Shown: positions 8,206 through 15,723 of the stretch, piece by piece
How positions within the stretch are numbered: the first letter of the stretch is position 1
Layout of the letters: the number at the start of each line of letters is the position of its first letter
Assembly (NCBI GenBank): GCA_964429265.1
Contig: CAYSBK010000006.1
Coordinates: 1-37,585 of the forward strand
Direction: 5' to 3'
DNA length: 37,585 bases
Origin: CAYSBK01 sp964429265
Lineage (GTDB): Bacteria; Planctomycetota; Phycisphaerae; Sedimentisphaerales; Anaerobacaceae
The notes under the pieces: generated by a model
The model's input: the letters and a program-made list of their open reading frames with translations, nothing else
What the model was told of the DNA's origin: nothing
Database searches by the model: none
Made by a program: the position numbers and the translations under genes

Positions 8206-9357
8206 TCAATCATAAAATCCAAACTCATATGCCGCATCAAACAAGGCCACTATGTTCTCCGGGGGCACGCCGGCCTGGATGTTGTGAACGTTGTTGAAGA
8301 CATATCCGCCGCCGGGTTTGAATATTTCGACATTCTTTCGGACATCCTCTCTGACCTGCTCGGCGCTTGCAAATGGAAGCACGTGCTGTGCGTCAATCCC
8401 GCCGCCCCAGAAGACCAGTTTTCCGCCGAATCGCTCTTTCAGAAGTTTCGCGTCCATCCCGTCGGCACTAATTTGAACAGGATTCAGGATGTCGATTCCG
8501 TTGTCGATCAAGTCGGGTATGTATTCGGTGCAGGCCCCGCACGTGTGGTACCAGACCTTTGCATCCGTCAGCGATTTGATGTGCTGAACGAGCTTCTTCT
8601 GTCGGGGCTTGACTATCTGCCGGTAAAACTTCGGCGAAAACAACGGCCCATGCTGGGCCGCCAGGTCGTCGCCTATCATCACAACGTCGACCACGTCGCC
8701 GAGTTCGGCCATAAAACCGCCGTAGTAATCCATCCAGAATTGCAACATCCTGTCGAGCAGCGCCTCGCAAAATTCCGGCTGCTCGACCATATCGATGAAC
8801 CATCGCTCCAGGCCGCGCATATACCAGCAGTATTCATAAATTACGCCGCCTATCCCGGTCGATATCGCACAGGATGTTTCATCGCGCAGTCGCAAGACCT
8901 CCTGCCTCAGACCGGCAAAGCGGCTCACGTCACCACCCCGAGGAAACGGATAATCGGCAATATCGTCAATGGTGGCGTCGGCCAGAGGGTGACGTGAAAT
9001 GTCCATATAGAGTTGCTGGTCATCTGGCATAGACCAGACCACGCCAAACTCGTCTCTGAAATCATGCCAGAGCCTGCCGTCCCTGAAGTTTCGTTCGATT
9101 CTGCCCTTGAAGCTCTCAGGGCTGCGGGCACATACGTACCGAGTATCCACCCTGAAGCGTTCGAGAACCTGCTCGCAGCACCTGGCGAGTTGTTGAACAG
9201 GGTCAAGGGTCGCAATTTCGTCCTCGATGCCGAGATAACCCAGCAACTCTGCGTAGGCCTTCTTGTGTATCCCCGTTTGAAATCCGCCCAGGTCGATCGG
9301 CACTCGGTCGGGGGTCTGGTGATTCAAAGCTTTCAGGACACGTTCTCTTGAGGTCAT
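8206..9357 (-). CDS. Uroporphyrinogen decarboxylase (UroD)-family protein
   Basis: A 383-residue TIM-barrel protein of the UroD/MtaA/CmuA superfamily. It belongs to the divergent group that is probably not the haem enzyme but methyltransferase-like or of unknown substrate. The N-terminus TSRERVLKALNHQTPDRVPID is diagnostic. A WYHTCGAC motif near residue 280 gives the His-x-Cys type zinc-binding pattern of the corrinoid methyltransferase branch. A C-terminal GGGYVFNNVHNIQAGVPPEN motif is also typical of the group. The start at 9357 was chosen because AAGGA precedes it and the family normally begins MTSRE; an ATG four codons earlier (9369) is possible. Its downstream neighbour is the RhaT remnant, hinting at a former sugar-related operon, but that is inference. 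Confidence 0.88.
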   Translation of the reverse strand: MTSRERVLKALNHQTPDRVPIDLGGFQTGIHKKAYAELLGYLGIEDEIATLDPVQQLARCCEQVLERFRVDTRYVCARSPESFKGRIERNFRDGRLWHDFRDEFGVVWSMPDDQQLYMDISRHPLADATIDDIADYPFPRGGDVSRFAGLRQEVLRLRDETSCAISTGIGGVIYEYCWYMRGLERWFIDMVEQPEFCEALLDRMLQFWMDYYGGFMAELGDVVDVVMIGDDLAAQHGPLFSPKFYRQIVKPRQKKLVQHIKSLTDAKVWYHTCGACTEYIPDLIDNGIDILNPVQISADGMDAKLLKERFGGKLVFWGGGIDAQHVLPFASAEQVREDVRKNVEIFKPGGGYVFNNVHNIQAGVPPENIVALFDAAYEFGFYD

Positions 9358-9369
9358 CACTTCCTTCAT

Positions 9370-9568
9370 CGTTTCATTTTCGGCGGTGCTGGTTTGTATT
9401 TCCGGCGTGGATTTCTCTTGCAGCCTTTTTACAAACTACGTCAGCGCGCCGACGATCGATAACGTCGAGCCTGCAACAAGCCGTCCCTGCCATCGACAGC
9501 AATGCACAAGGCTGTCGTACGACGGCCCAGTGTGTTTTTCATGCCTGGCGGCTACGAGCCGCGGTCGC
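9370..9568. other. Intergenic gap, nothing recognised
   Basis: About 200 bases between the PIG-L-like and UroD-family genes. I see no gene, terminator hairpin or strong promoter. Short frames on either strand show no family resemblance. Confidence 0.4.
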
Positions 9569-10195
9569 CTATCGCTGGCGGACAAAGCACCAGAATGACT
9601 CCTGCCTGGGGGTGGTTTTGGCCTCGAAGCTGTCGGGGCTGTAGCCGTAGATATCGGTGAGGATTTCGTACTTGCGCTTCCAGGTCTGCTCGGGCAGCCA
9701 CCTCACTTGGTCGGCGTCGGGGACGAACCTCGGCAGGTACTTGCCGCCGCCGTCTTCGTAGGCGAATCTCCAGACCTGCCTGGTCAACAGCATGTCGTTC
9801 TCCCACAGGGCAAAGACCGCCTTGCCGACATCCTCGTGGTTGCGGTGGCGTGTGTATTCCTCCCACGGTCCGTGGGTTATGACCAGGTCGAACCTGGCAA
9901 CCGGCAGCAGGTCCAGGATGGCCTTTTGCAGTTGCCGGGCGGCCCGGAAAGAGTGGTCGGTAGTATCCGGAACCTCCCCACGCAGCCCCGACGCGCCGAG
10001 TGCATCCATCGCCCGGTCGAACCTCTCGGCCGTGACGGGGCCGTTCTTGCCGCTGACCGCAACGACGGTCCACTTACTTTCCGGGTGCAGCAGTATGGTT
10101 CCCCCGGCCCAGAGCGTCTCCTCGGACGGATGCGCCACGACGACGGCGCAATTTCTAAAATCCCACACGTGCGGTTTCGTCCGCGACTGGTCCAT
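9569..10195 (-). CDS. PIG-L family deacetylase-like protein with altered metal motif
   Basis: A 208-residue protein of the PIG-L/MshB/LmbE family, zinc hydrolases that remove N-acetyl groups from GlcNAc-type substrates. The family's AHPDDE motif is present as AHPSEE (residues 21-26). The position of the usual catalytic aspartate is Ser24, and the usual metal-binding aspartate is Glu25. The second histidine motif is conserved as TRHRNH with His117 and His120, and His108 precedes it. Whether the enzyme is active is therefore uncertain; Glu could still bind zinc. AGGA lies 10 bases before the ATG. It stands alone between tRNA-Tyr and the UroD-family gene, on the same strand. No glycan gene neighbours it. 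Confidence 0.8.
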   Translation of the reverse strand: MDQSRTKPHVWDFRNCAVVVAHPSEETLWAGGTILLHPESKWTVVAVSGKNGPVTAERFDRAMDALGASGLRGEVPDTTDHSFRAARQLQKAILDLLPVARFDLVITHGPWEEYTRHRNHEDVGKAVFALWENDMLLTRQVWRFAYEDGGGKYLPRFVPDADQVRWLPEQTWKRKYEILTDIYGYSPDSFEAKTTPRQESFWCFVRQR

Positions 10196-10288
10196 CCCTG
10201 GGTCGTCCTGATAAACCTTTCTGCCCGCCCGGTCGCGCTTATACCGCCGCCGACCAGGCCCGACGACCGGGCCGGCTCATTCGGCCAC

Positions 10289-10371
10289 TGGGCCGGGTTG
10301 GATTCGAACCAACGTAGGCTTTCGCCAACGGGTTTACAGCCCGTCCCCTTTAGCCACTCGGGCACCGACCC
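10289..10371 (-). tRNA. tRNA-Tyr (anticodon GUA)
   Basis: An 83-base class II tRNA. On the minus strand the acceptor arm GGGTCGG (10365-10371) pairs with CCGGCCC (10290-10296), with one G-U pair, and the discriminator is A at 10289. The D-arm begins CCCGAGTGG. The anticodon stem-loop ACGGGCTGTAAACCCGT contains GTA. There is a long variable arm, and the T-arm GTTGGTTCGAATCCAAC is canonical. The CCA end is not encoded. The long variable arm with GUA identifies tyrosine. Confidence 0.95.
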
Positions 10372-10492
10372 TGAATACCACTACTGCGATACCGATTTTA
10401 AACGCCGGTGGTTCGCGCTGCAAGAGAAAATGTGATTCCGGAAAGCTCCCGACGGGCAGCGGTCCAGGGCTTCTTTCGACGGACATTAAGGT

Positions 10493-10522
10493 TTGACTTT
10501 CGAGTTGCCCACAGGGTACAAT
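10493..10522 (+). promoter_or_regulatory. Sigma70-type promoter
   Basis: TTGACT (10493-10498) and TACAAT (10517-10522) are separated by 18 bases and lie about 55 bases before the start of the unrecognised gene at 10578. The -10 box overlaps an upstream in-frame ATG at 10521, which argues against that codon being the start. Confidence 0.6.
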
Positions 10523-10577
10523 GCTATCCGGTTGCCGAGATATGAATGCAGCATTGTTCCCAGGCAAGGAGTCCATT

Positions 10578-11342
10578 ATGGAAACGCATATCTACCTGTC
10601 AGTGATACCGGAGGCCCTTGTGATCTCGATGCTTCCGCCGGCGCAGTTTGGTGCGTACCTTGCCACAGGCACGAAGAAGAGGACGCGCGAGCAGGCGATA
10701 TATTTTGAGCTGGCCGACGATTTTCAGAGCGACTACTTCGACCTTGAAAAGGCGGCCCGGCAGTGCAGGCCTCATCCCGATGGTCGCCCGAAGTGCACGG
10801 TGTATATTTCGATCTACCGCGTTCTCGAGCACGTGCCGCTGTCGGCGATAGGGAACTTGTGGCTGGCGACCCGTGACGGGCGGACGCTGAAGCTGGACCA
10901 GCAAAAGCCACCGGAGCAGTTCGCCGGCCGGCATCACCTCTACCAGGAGCTGTGCCCGGTGCATCCGATGGTTGTAAGCACCCTGGCGCCGGTAGAGTTC
11001 ACGAAGTTCATCACGGACCCGGCGGTGAGCGTCTCGGTGCCGAAGATTTGCTTTGTGGAACTCAGGCTGCATAACGGCGGCGAAAGTGTACACCACGCGG
11101 CCGGTTGCGACCTGCCTTATCACGGGATGGAGCATCTGCGGGACTGCCTGGAAGAGCTCAGCACGCGCAAGAAGGTCACCAAGACAGTCAATCGCATCCA
11201 GTCGGAGCACGTTTTCTTCCGATGTATACAAAGCGGTTTCTTTGTGGGTCAGGGCGAGAAGGTTCTGTACTGGCCGTTTCCCAGCCCCGAGGAAATGGAC
11301 AGGGACCACCATCAGTGGTGGCGGTCAGCAGCGCTATCCTGA
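10578..11342 (+). CDS. Uncharacterised 254-residue protein
   Basis: I do not recognise this family. The start at 10578 has AAGGAG six bases before the ATG and lies downstream of a good promoter. The protein begins ETHIYLSVIPEALVIS, has no signal peptide or clear membrane helix, and looks soluble. It is rich in His and Cys in the second half (for example SVHHAAGCDLPYHGMEHL around residues 175-192). That cluster could bind metal, but spacing does not match a named motif. The C-terminus ends in a Trp-rich DRDHHQWW segment. Both a consensus promoter and a strong ribosome site suggest it is well expressed and monocistronic. A weak hairpin follows the gene. Confidence 0.7.
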   Translation: METHIYLSVIPEALVISMLPPAQFGAYLATGTKKRTREQAIYFELADDFQSDYFDLEKAARQCRPHPDGRPKCTVYISIYRVLEHVPLSAIGNLWLATRDGRTLKLDQQKPPEQFAGRHHLYQELCPVHPMVVSTLAPVEFTKFITDPAVSVSVPKICFVELRLHNGGESVHHAAGCDLPYHGMEHLRDCLEELSTRKKVTKTVNRIQSEHVFFRCIQSGFFVGQGEKVLYWPFPSPEEMDRDHHQWWRSAALS

Positions 11343-11399
11343 GCAAAGGTAATTAGCACGGAATGCATAGCGGTGTCGGGTTACAGGGGGCCTTGGCGC

Positions 11400-11421
11400 A
11401 GGGCGGTTGCTTGTCCGCCCT
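11400..11421 (+). terminator. Possible weak terminator hairpin
   Basis: AGGGCGG (11400-11406) and CCGCCCT (11415-11421) can form a 7-bp stem with an 8-base loop, about 58 bases after the stop of the preceding plus-strand gene. It is followed by only a short T stretch, so termination strength is doubtful. Confidence 0.35.
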
Positions 11422-11479
11422 TTGGTGGGGCTTTTCACTTTTGCGGGGTTGGAACGACCGGCAATAATGGGCCAGTATT

Positions 11480-13063
11480 ATGCTTGATTCATCAAAAAAG
11501 AGGTTCAGGTTGAGAATTGTGGTTCCGGCGTATCCGCCTTTCAATATCTACACCTGTATTGCCAGTCAGACGACGGCGCTGGGTCCGGTCTGCGTGGCCA
11601 CCGTTGTCAACAAGATGGAGAAGTGGGATGTCGAGGTTATCGACGAGAATAATCTCGGCCGGTTCGGGCCCCGGCACGAATCGGGCGGAGCGGACCACGA
11701 GGCGCTGCAACGACAAAGACCTGCGGACGTTGTAGGATTGTACGGAGGTCTTACAAGCAGCATTCCGAGGCTGTACGAAATAGCGAAATTCTACAAGGCA
11801 AAGGGAATCGTCACGGTGGCCGGCGGTCAGCATTTCGGGGACGATAGTACTATCGAGGAGGCACTGTCGTCGGGTGTCGACTACGTGGTGGTAGGGGAAG
11901 CAGAAAAGACAATAAAGGAATTGCTCGAGGCCTTGCAGGGCGAACGAGATATAAGCCAGGTCAAAGGCATCGCTTTTCTGGACAAAGGCAAGCCTGTTTT
12001 CACCGGAACAAAAGAGCCGTTGACGGATTTCGATGTGTTTGCCCTTCCGGATTTCTCGCTGGTGCGCTACGCGAGGATAAAGATTTATCCGGTTGAGAGG
12101 ATACGAGGCTGCGGGATGGATTGCGAGTTCTGCACGGTCAAGGGCAAGCCGAGACACGCCCGCCCGGAGCGGCTGCTCCAGCACATCAGCGACCTGGTGG
12201 AAACGCGTAACGCCCGTAATTTTTTTGTGGTTGACGACCTTTTCGGCCAGCAGCGACAGGAAACGCTGAGGTTCTGCAATATGCTGGCGGAGTACCAGTC
12301 GCGTATGGGTATAAGGCTGCGCATAACGGTGCAAATAAGGCTGGACAAGGCCAGAGACACGGAGCTGCTTCGGGCGATGCGGCACGCAGGCGTGCGGACG
12401 GTAGCGATTGGTTTCGAGTCGCCGATAGAACAGGAGCTGCGGGCTATGAACAAGCATATAAGCGCGGCCGATATGGTGTCCCTGGCAAAAACCTTTCGCA
12501 GGTTCGGGTTCTGGGTGCACGGGATGTTCATCTTTGGTTATCCGCTGAAAGACAATGCCGATTTCAGGATGTCGGCAAAGCAGCGCATCAAATGTTACAG
12601 GCGTTTCATCAGGCAGGCCAGGATCGACACCCTCCAGATACTGCTTCCTGTTCCGTTGCCCGGCACAGGCTTGAGGAAAAGGCTGGAAAAGCAAAATCGG
12701 ATTTACCCGCTCGAGGATGTGGGCTGGGAATATTACGACGGGACCTTTCCCCTGTTTGAGCCGGACGAGCCGATGCAGGCCGAGCAGATGCATCACGCCG
12801 CAAGAGCGATTATGGGCAGGTTTTACCAATTCAAGTATATGTTTCTTGTGCCGATACAGATAGTATCGTTTCCAGCCATAGTATTCTTTTTGCATAATAT
12901 CCGGTCCGGCTGGGAGAGGTGGCACCGGCGCTGGCGCAACTACCTGATTCGGTCCGGCGGCTGGATTGTCCTGAGAAGATGGACCGTCGCATTGAAACAG
13001 AGTAGCTTTTCGCAGAAAATGCAGAAAGCAAGGGTTCGCCTTCGGGGCGAAAGCAAGAGTTAA
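11480..13063 (+). CDS. B12-binding-domain radical SAM protein
   Basis: A 527-residue protein of the cobalamin-type radical SAM superfamily (BchE/HpnR-like class). The N-terminal 150 residues form a Rossmann-like B12-binding domain, with PAYPPFN near the start and a VVVGEAEKTIKELLEAL end segment. The usual DxHxxG lower-ligand motif is not visible, so base-off axial histidine binding may not occur. The radical SAM CxxxCxxC is Cys211, Cys215 and Cys218 in RGCGMDCEFC. A hydrophobic segment near residues 455-473 may touch the membrane. Family members often methylate or rearrange lipids or cofactors; the substrate here is unknown. The ATG at 11480 lacks a ribosome site. A TTG at 11510 (ten codons in) has AAGAGG five to six bases before it and may be the true start. 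It is monocistronic and convergent with the LolA-like gene. Confidence 0.88.
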   Translation: MLDSSKKRFRLRIVVPAYPPFNIYTCIASQTTALGPVCVATVVNKMEKWDVEVIDENNLGRFGPRHESGGADHEALQRQRPADVVGLYGGLTSSIPRLYEIAKFYKAKGIVTVAGGQHFGDDSTIEEALSSGVDYVVVGEAEKTIKELLEALQGERDISQVKGIAFLDKGKPVFTGTKEPLTDFDVFALPDFSLVRYARIKIYPVERIRGCGMDCEFCTVKGKPRHARPERLLQHISDLVETRNARNFFVVDDLFGQQRQETLRFCNMLAEYQSRMGIRLRITVQIRLDKARDTELLRAMRHAGVRTVAIGFESPIEQELRAMNKHISAADMVSLAKTFRRFGFWVHGMFIFGYPLKDNADFRMSAKQRIKCYRRFIRQARIDTLQILLPVPLPGTGLRKRLEKQNRIYPLEDVGWEYYDGTFPLFEPDEPMQAEQMHHAARAIMGRFYQFKYMFLVPIQIVSFPAIVFFLHNIRSGWERWHRRWRNYLIRSGGWIVLRRWTVALKQSSFSQKMQKARVRLRGESKS

Positions 13064-13147
13064 CGGCTCTGGCGTAACAGCAAAACTTGGTCATTGCCGC
13101 CGGCGAGATCGGATCTGAGGAGGCGGCAGGCAGGCTATATTGGATTT

Positions 13148-14014
13148 TCACCGAGGCGCCGCCGGCACGGCCACAGCAGAAGCCGGCTCATCCTTTCGTT
13201 TCAGCGGGATTACCTCGACGGTGAAACCGCGGGGTATTTTGAAGTCGAAGATCTTCCTGTCTATCGGCTCATTGATGCGGGGTTTGTTGAACCTGAGGCG
13301 ATATATGTCATCCTCGGTTGTGACGGCGGCTATTTCGGCCGGCAGAAAAGTTTTCTTGTCGATGCAGACCTCGACGTAGTTGTAGTCGTCTTCGTAGACC
13401 GAGCCGGGCCTTACCTTCAGGTGCAACCGGATGGTCGCAGCCGGGGCGTTGGCCTCGGCGTCGAGCAGTCTTATTTCGAACTGCTTTTTGAGGTTGTCGG
13501 CGCTGCTGAAGCCGACCATAGGGAAGTTTCGGCTTATCTGCCCGAAGACGTCTGCGGGCCGGTTGGCGTCCTTGAGCTTGTTCGGGTCGGCGAGCTGGTA
13601 ACGTTTTACGGCCTTGAGTTGAAAATCGATGTGTGTCAGCCAGAGGCCGTCGAAGATATATTCCTCGCGGTACTTCCGCTGCTTCTGGTCGTCCTGTTTG
13701 AGCGTGCTGAAATTCATTCGCAGCAGGGCGGTCTTATCATCAAACCGGCCGTAGTAGAGGCGCCCTTTTCTGAGGCTGGTTGATTCGAACAGAGGTTGTT
13801 CGAAGAGATACTCCACGTCGGCGAGGTAGAATCTCAGCTTCCGGGTAGTCTGCCTGAGGCGATCGAGGATGTCGTCGATGCGGCGGTCAGGTTGTTGGGC
13901 GGCACAAACAGGCGGCCCGGAAACTGCGCTGCCTGCCGGCGCAGCGCGGCAGCCGTAACAGTGATTAACGGCAAACGCCACTATCAAGGCTAACTCAACA
14001 ACGAGGGATTTCAT
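13148..14014 (-). CDS. LolA-like outer-membrane lipoprotein carrier-type protein
   Basis: A 288-residue exported protein with an N-terminal signal peptide (KSLVVELALIVAFAV then Cys/Gly-rich cleavage region). The mature part resembles the LolA fold: a repeated antiparallel strand pattern with RLYYGRFDDKTALLRM, then EEYIFDGLWLTHIDFQLK, then KRYQLA. In planctomycetes such paralogues are common and may shuttle lipoproteins or lipids across the periplasm. The C-terminal third carries a strand-rich region ending in a Pro/Ala tail. The start at 14014 has AGGAG six bases upstream, and a longer upstream frame overlaps the HAD gene. It overlaps the end of that gene by 20 bases, suggesting translational coupling in a LysR-HAD-LolA operon. 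The family is moderately sure; substrate unknown. Confidence 0.75.
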   Translation of the reverse strand: MKSLVVELALIVAFAVNHCYGCRAAPAGSAVSGPPVCAAQQPDRRIDDILDRLRQTTRKLRFYLADVEYLFEQPLFESTSLRKGRLYYGRFDDKTALLRMNFSTLKQDDQKQRKYREEYIFDGLWLTHIDFQLKAVKRYQLADPNKLKDANRPADVFGQISRNFPMVGFSSADNLKKQFEIRLLDAEANAPAATIRLHLKVRPGSVYEDDYNYVEVCIDKKTFLPAEIAAVTTEDDIYRLRFNKPRINEPIDRKIFDFKIPRGFTVEVIPLKRKDEPASAVAVPAAPR

Positions 14015-14636
14015 CTCTTGCTCCTGGGGATTGGGAGAATGTCGAGGGGTTATTTTTAGATGCCACAATATCCAACAACTCATCAATCCTGTGGATGGTG
14101 AAGTCGGCCTGGTCGGCGAACCCGGCGGCCTTTTCGTCATTGAGCAGCAATACCGCCACTGCACCGGCGGATCTGGCGGCAAGAATGTCGAAGAGGTAGT
14201 CACCTACCACCAGCGTCTGCCGGGCAGATACGCCGAACTGCTGACAGATGCGCAGCACGCCAAAAGCGTCGGGCTTTACAGGGCCGTCGTCCCTTGCAAC
14301 CACGACGTCAAAGACCAGCCCGTGCTTGCGGGCAACGGCCAGGGCGTTGCAGCGGCGGTTGCGAGTCAGGACACCGATGCGAATGCCGGCCCGGCGGAGG
14401 GTTTCGAGGGTCTGCCTGGCGCCGGTGTTGAGCACGGATCGTTCGACGGCCAGGCGCTCGTGATGGTGCAGTATCTGCTCGGCGCGCCGGCGTTCAGGGC
14501 GGGGCATTTTCTGCATAAGCTCCAGCACGGGTCCTGCGTCGCGAGCCAGCCCCATTTCCTCGCGGATGGCGTCGAAGTCGAAATACGGCCGGGTTATCGT
14601 GCCGTCCAGGTCAAATATGACAGCTTTTACGGACAT
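13995..14636 (-). CDS. HAD-family hydrolase (phosphoglycolate phosphatase-like)
   Basis: A 213-residue haloacid-dehalogenase phosphatase. Motif I is FDLDGT with nucleophile Asp9 and acid/base Asp11. Motif II is the VLTRN segment, motif III the lysine of VKPD, and motif IV VVGDYLFD. A helical cap sits between motifs I and II, as in subfamily IA enzymes such as Gph or YjjG. The substrate is a small phosphate ester that cannot be told from sequence. GAGGGG lies five bases before the ATG. It starts 21 bases after the LysR gene stop and its 3' end overlaps the LolA-like gene, so the three are likely one operon. The C-terminal 20 residues past the HAD core are low-complexity. Confidence 0.88.
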   Translation of the reverse strand: MSVKAVIFDLDGTITRPYFDFDAIREEMGLARDAGPVLELMQKMPRPERRRAEQILHHHERLAVERSVLNTGARQTLETLRRAGIRIGVLTRNRRCNALAVARKHGLVFDVVVARDDGPVKPDAFGVLRICQQFGVSARQTLVVGDYLFDILAARSAGAVAVLLLNDEKAAGFADQADFTIHRIDELLDIVASKNNPSTFSQSPGARDEIPRC

Positions 14637-14657
14637 AACAACCCCTCAACCGGCAAC

Positions 14658-15554
14658 TCATCCATCGCGTGCAGCCGCCCCGCCGCACAACAGCTCGACG
14701 AACTGCCTGGCGGGCTGGCTGAGAACCCTGTTCCTTCGGATTATGACGGCAGTCGGCCGGACAAAATTCTCGTTTGAAAACGTCAGCTCCTTTATCGTGC
14801 CCGCGGCGACTTCCTGCAGCAGCACCGTCCGCGGCAAAATGCTGATGCCGGCGCCGATTTCGACCGCCCGCTTGATGGTCTCGACGTTGTCAAACTCCAT
14901 CTGCGGCCGGACCACGATGTCATAGCGCTGCAGGATACCATCCACCCAGGTGCGCGTGGGCACGCCCTGTTCGAATCCTATGAAGCGCTCGTGATGTACC
15001 TCATGAATGTCCACCTGGGACCGGCCGGCCAGCGGGTGCTGGGCGCCGACGGCCAGCACCAGCGGCTCATCCTGAAAGTGGTAGACATCGAGGCGCTTGT
15101 CCTGTCTCGGCACGGCGACCAGGCCGACGTCGATATCCCCGGCCAGTACCCGTTCGTAAATTGCGGCGGCGCTGAGGTATTCTACGTGGATGTTGACGTC
15201 GCCGAACTTGAGCATAAACTTCTTTACGTAGTCGGGCAGGGTATGCATCCCGATGCTGTAAATGGCGGCGACGTTTACCCTGTTGGCGGCGGCCGCTTTT
15301 TGGGCAGCCAAGTCGCTCTTGAAGCGTGCGTACCTGTCCAGGATGGCGGTTGCGGCTTCGTAGAACAGCCTGCCTTCATCGGTGATTTCAATCGGCCTTT
15401 TTGTGCGGTCGAAGAGCTGGCACTTCAGCGACAGCTCGAGCTGCTGGACCTGCTGTGAGACGGCGGACTGGCTCAGCAGGTTCCTCTCGGCGGTCTTGAA
15501 GAAGCTGCGCAGCTCCACGAGGTCGCAGAATATCTTAAGCGTCTCTATATGCAT
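14658..15554 (-). CDS. LysR-family transcriptional regulator
   Basis: A 298-residue LysR-type regulator. Residues 1-60 are the winged helix-turn-helix (TAERNLLSQSAVSQQVQQLE as the recognition region, then LFDRTKRPIEITDEG). A substrate-binding domain from about 90 to 295 follows, resembling the CysB/CbbR group. It is divergent from the glutamate dehydrogenase gene across a 169-base gap holding a perfect palindrome and a third half-site, the classical arrangement for a LysR protein that controls its neighbour and itself. AGGG lies six bases before the ATG. The effector is unknown; a nitrogen or 2-oxoglutarate signal is a guess based on the divergent target. It probably also leads the HAD and LolA-like genes. 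Confidence 0.93.
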   Translation of the reverse strand: MHIETLKIFCDLVELRSFFKTAERNLLSQSAVSQQVQQLELSLKCQLFDRTKRPIEITDEGRLFYEAATAILDRYARFKSDLAAQKAAAANRVNVAAIYSIGMHTLPDYVKKFMLKFGDVNIHVEYLSAAAIYERVLAGDIDVGLVAVPRQDKRLDVYHFQDEPLVLAVGAQHPLAGRSQVDIHEVHHERFIGFEQGVPTRTWVDGILQRYDIVVRPQMEFDNVETIKRAVEIGAGISILPRTVLLQEVAAGTIKELTFSNENFVRPTAVIIRRNRVLSQPARQFVELLCGGAAARDG

Positions 15555-15645
15555 TATCAGCCCTGCTAATGGATTGTATCAAAGTTTATCATTTTCTGCC
15601 GACTGGCAGCGATGGTATACTTACGCCCACTGTCGAAACAGATGT

Positions 15646-15674
15646 ACTAATCGCACGATTAGTTTAACTAATCG
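15646..15674. promoter_or_regulatory. LysR-type operator between lysR and gdhA
   Basis: A perfect inverted repeat, ACTAATCGCACGATTAGT (15646-15663), has 8-base arms and a 2-base spacer. A third copy of the half-site ACTAATCG follows at 15667-15674, exactly 21 bases (two helical turns) from the first. It lies between the divergent LysR and glutamate dehydrogenase genes and within about 50-80 bases of the gdhA start. The symmetry and phasing fit binding by a LysR tetramer. Confidence 0.75.
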
Positions 15675-15723
15675 CGGCGGCCCAAGAAAAACAAAAATTT
15701 CAGTTAGAAAGGGGGTTGCCAGA

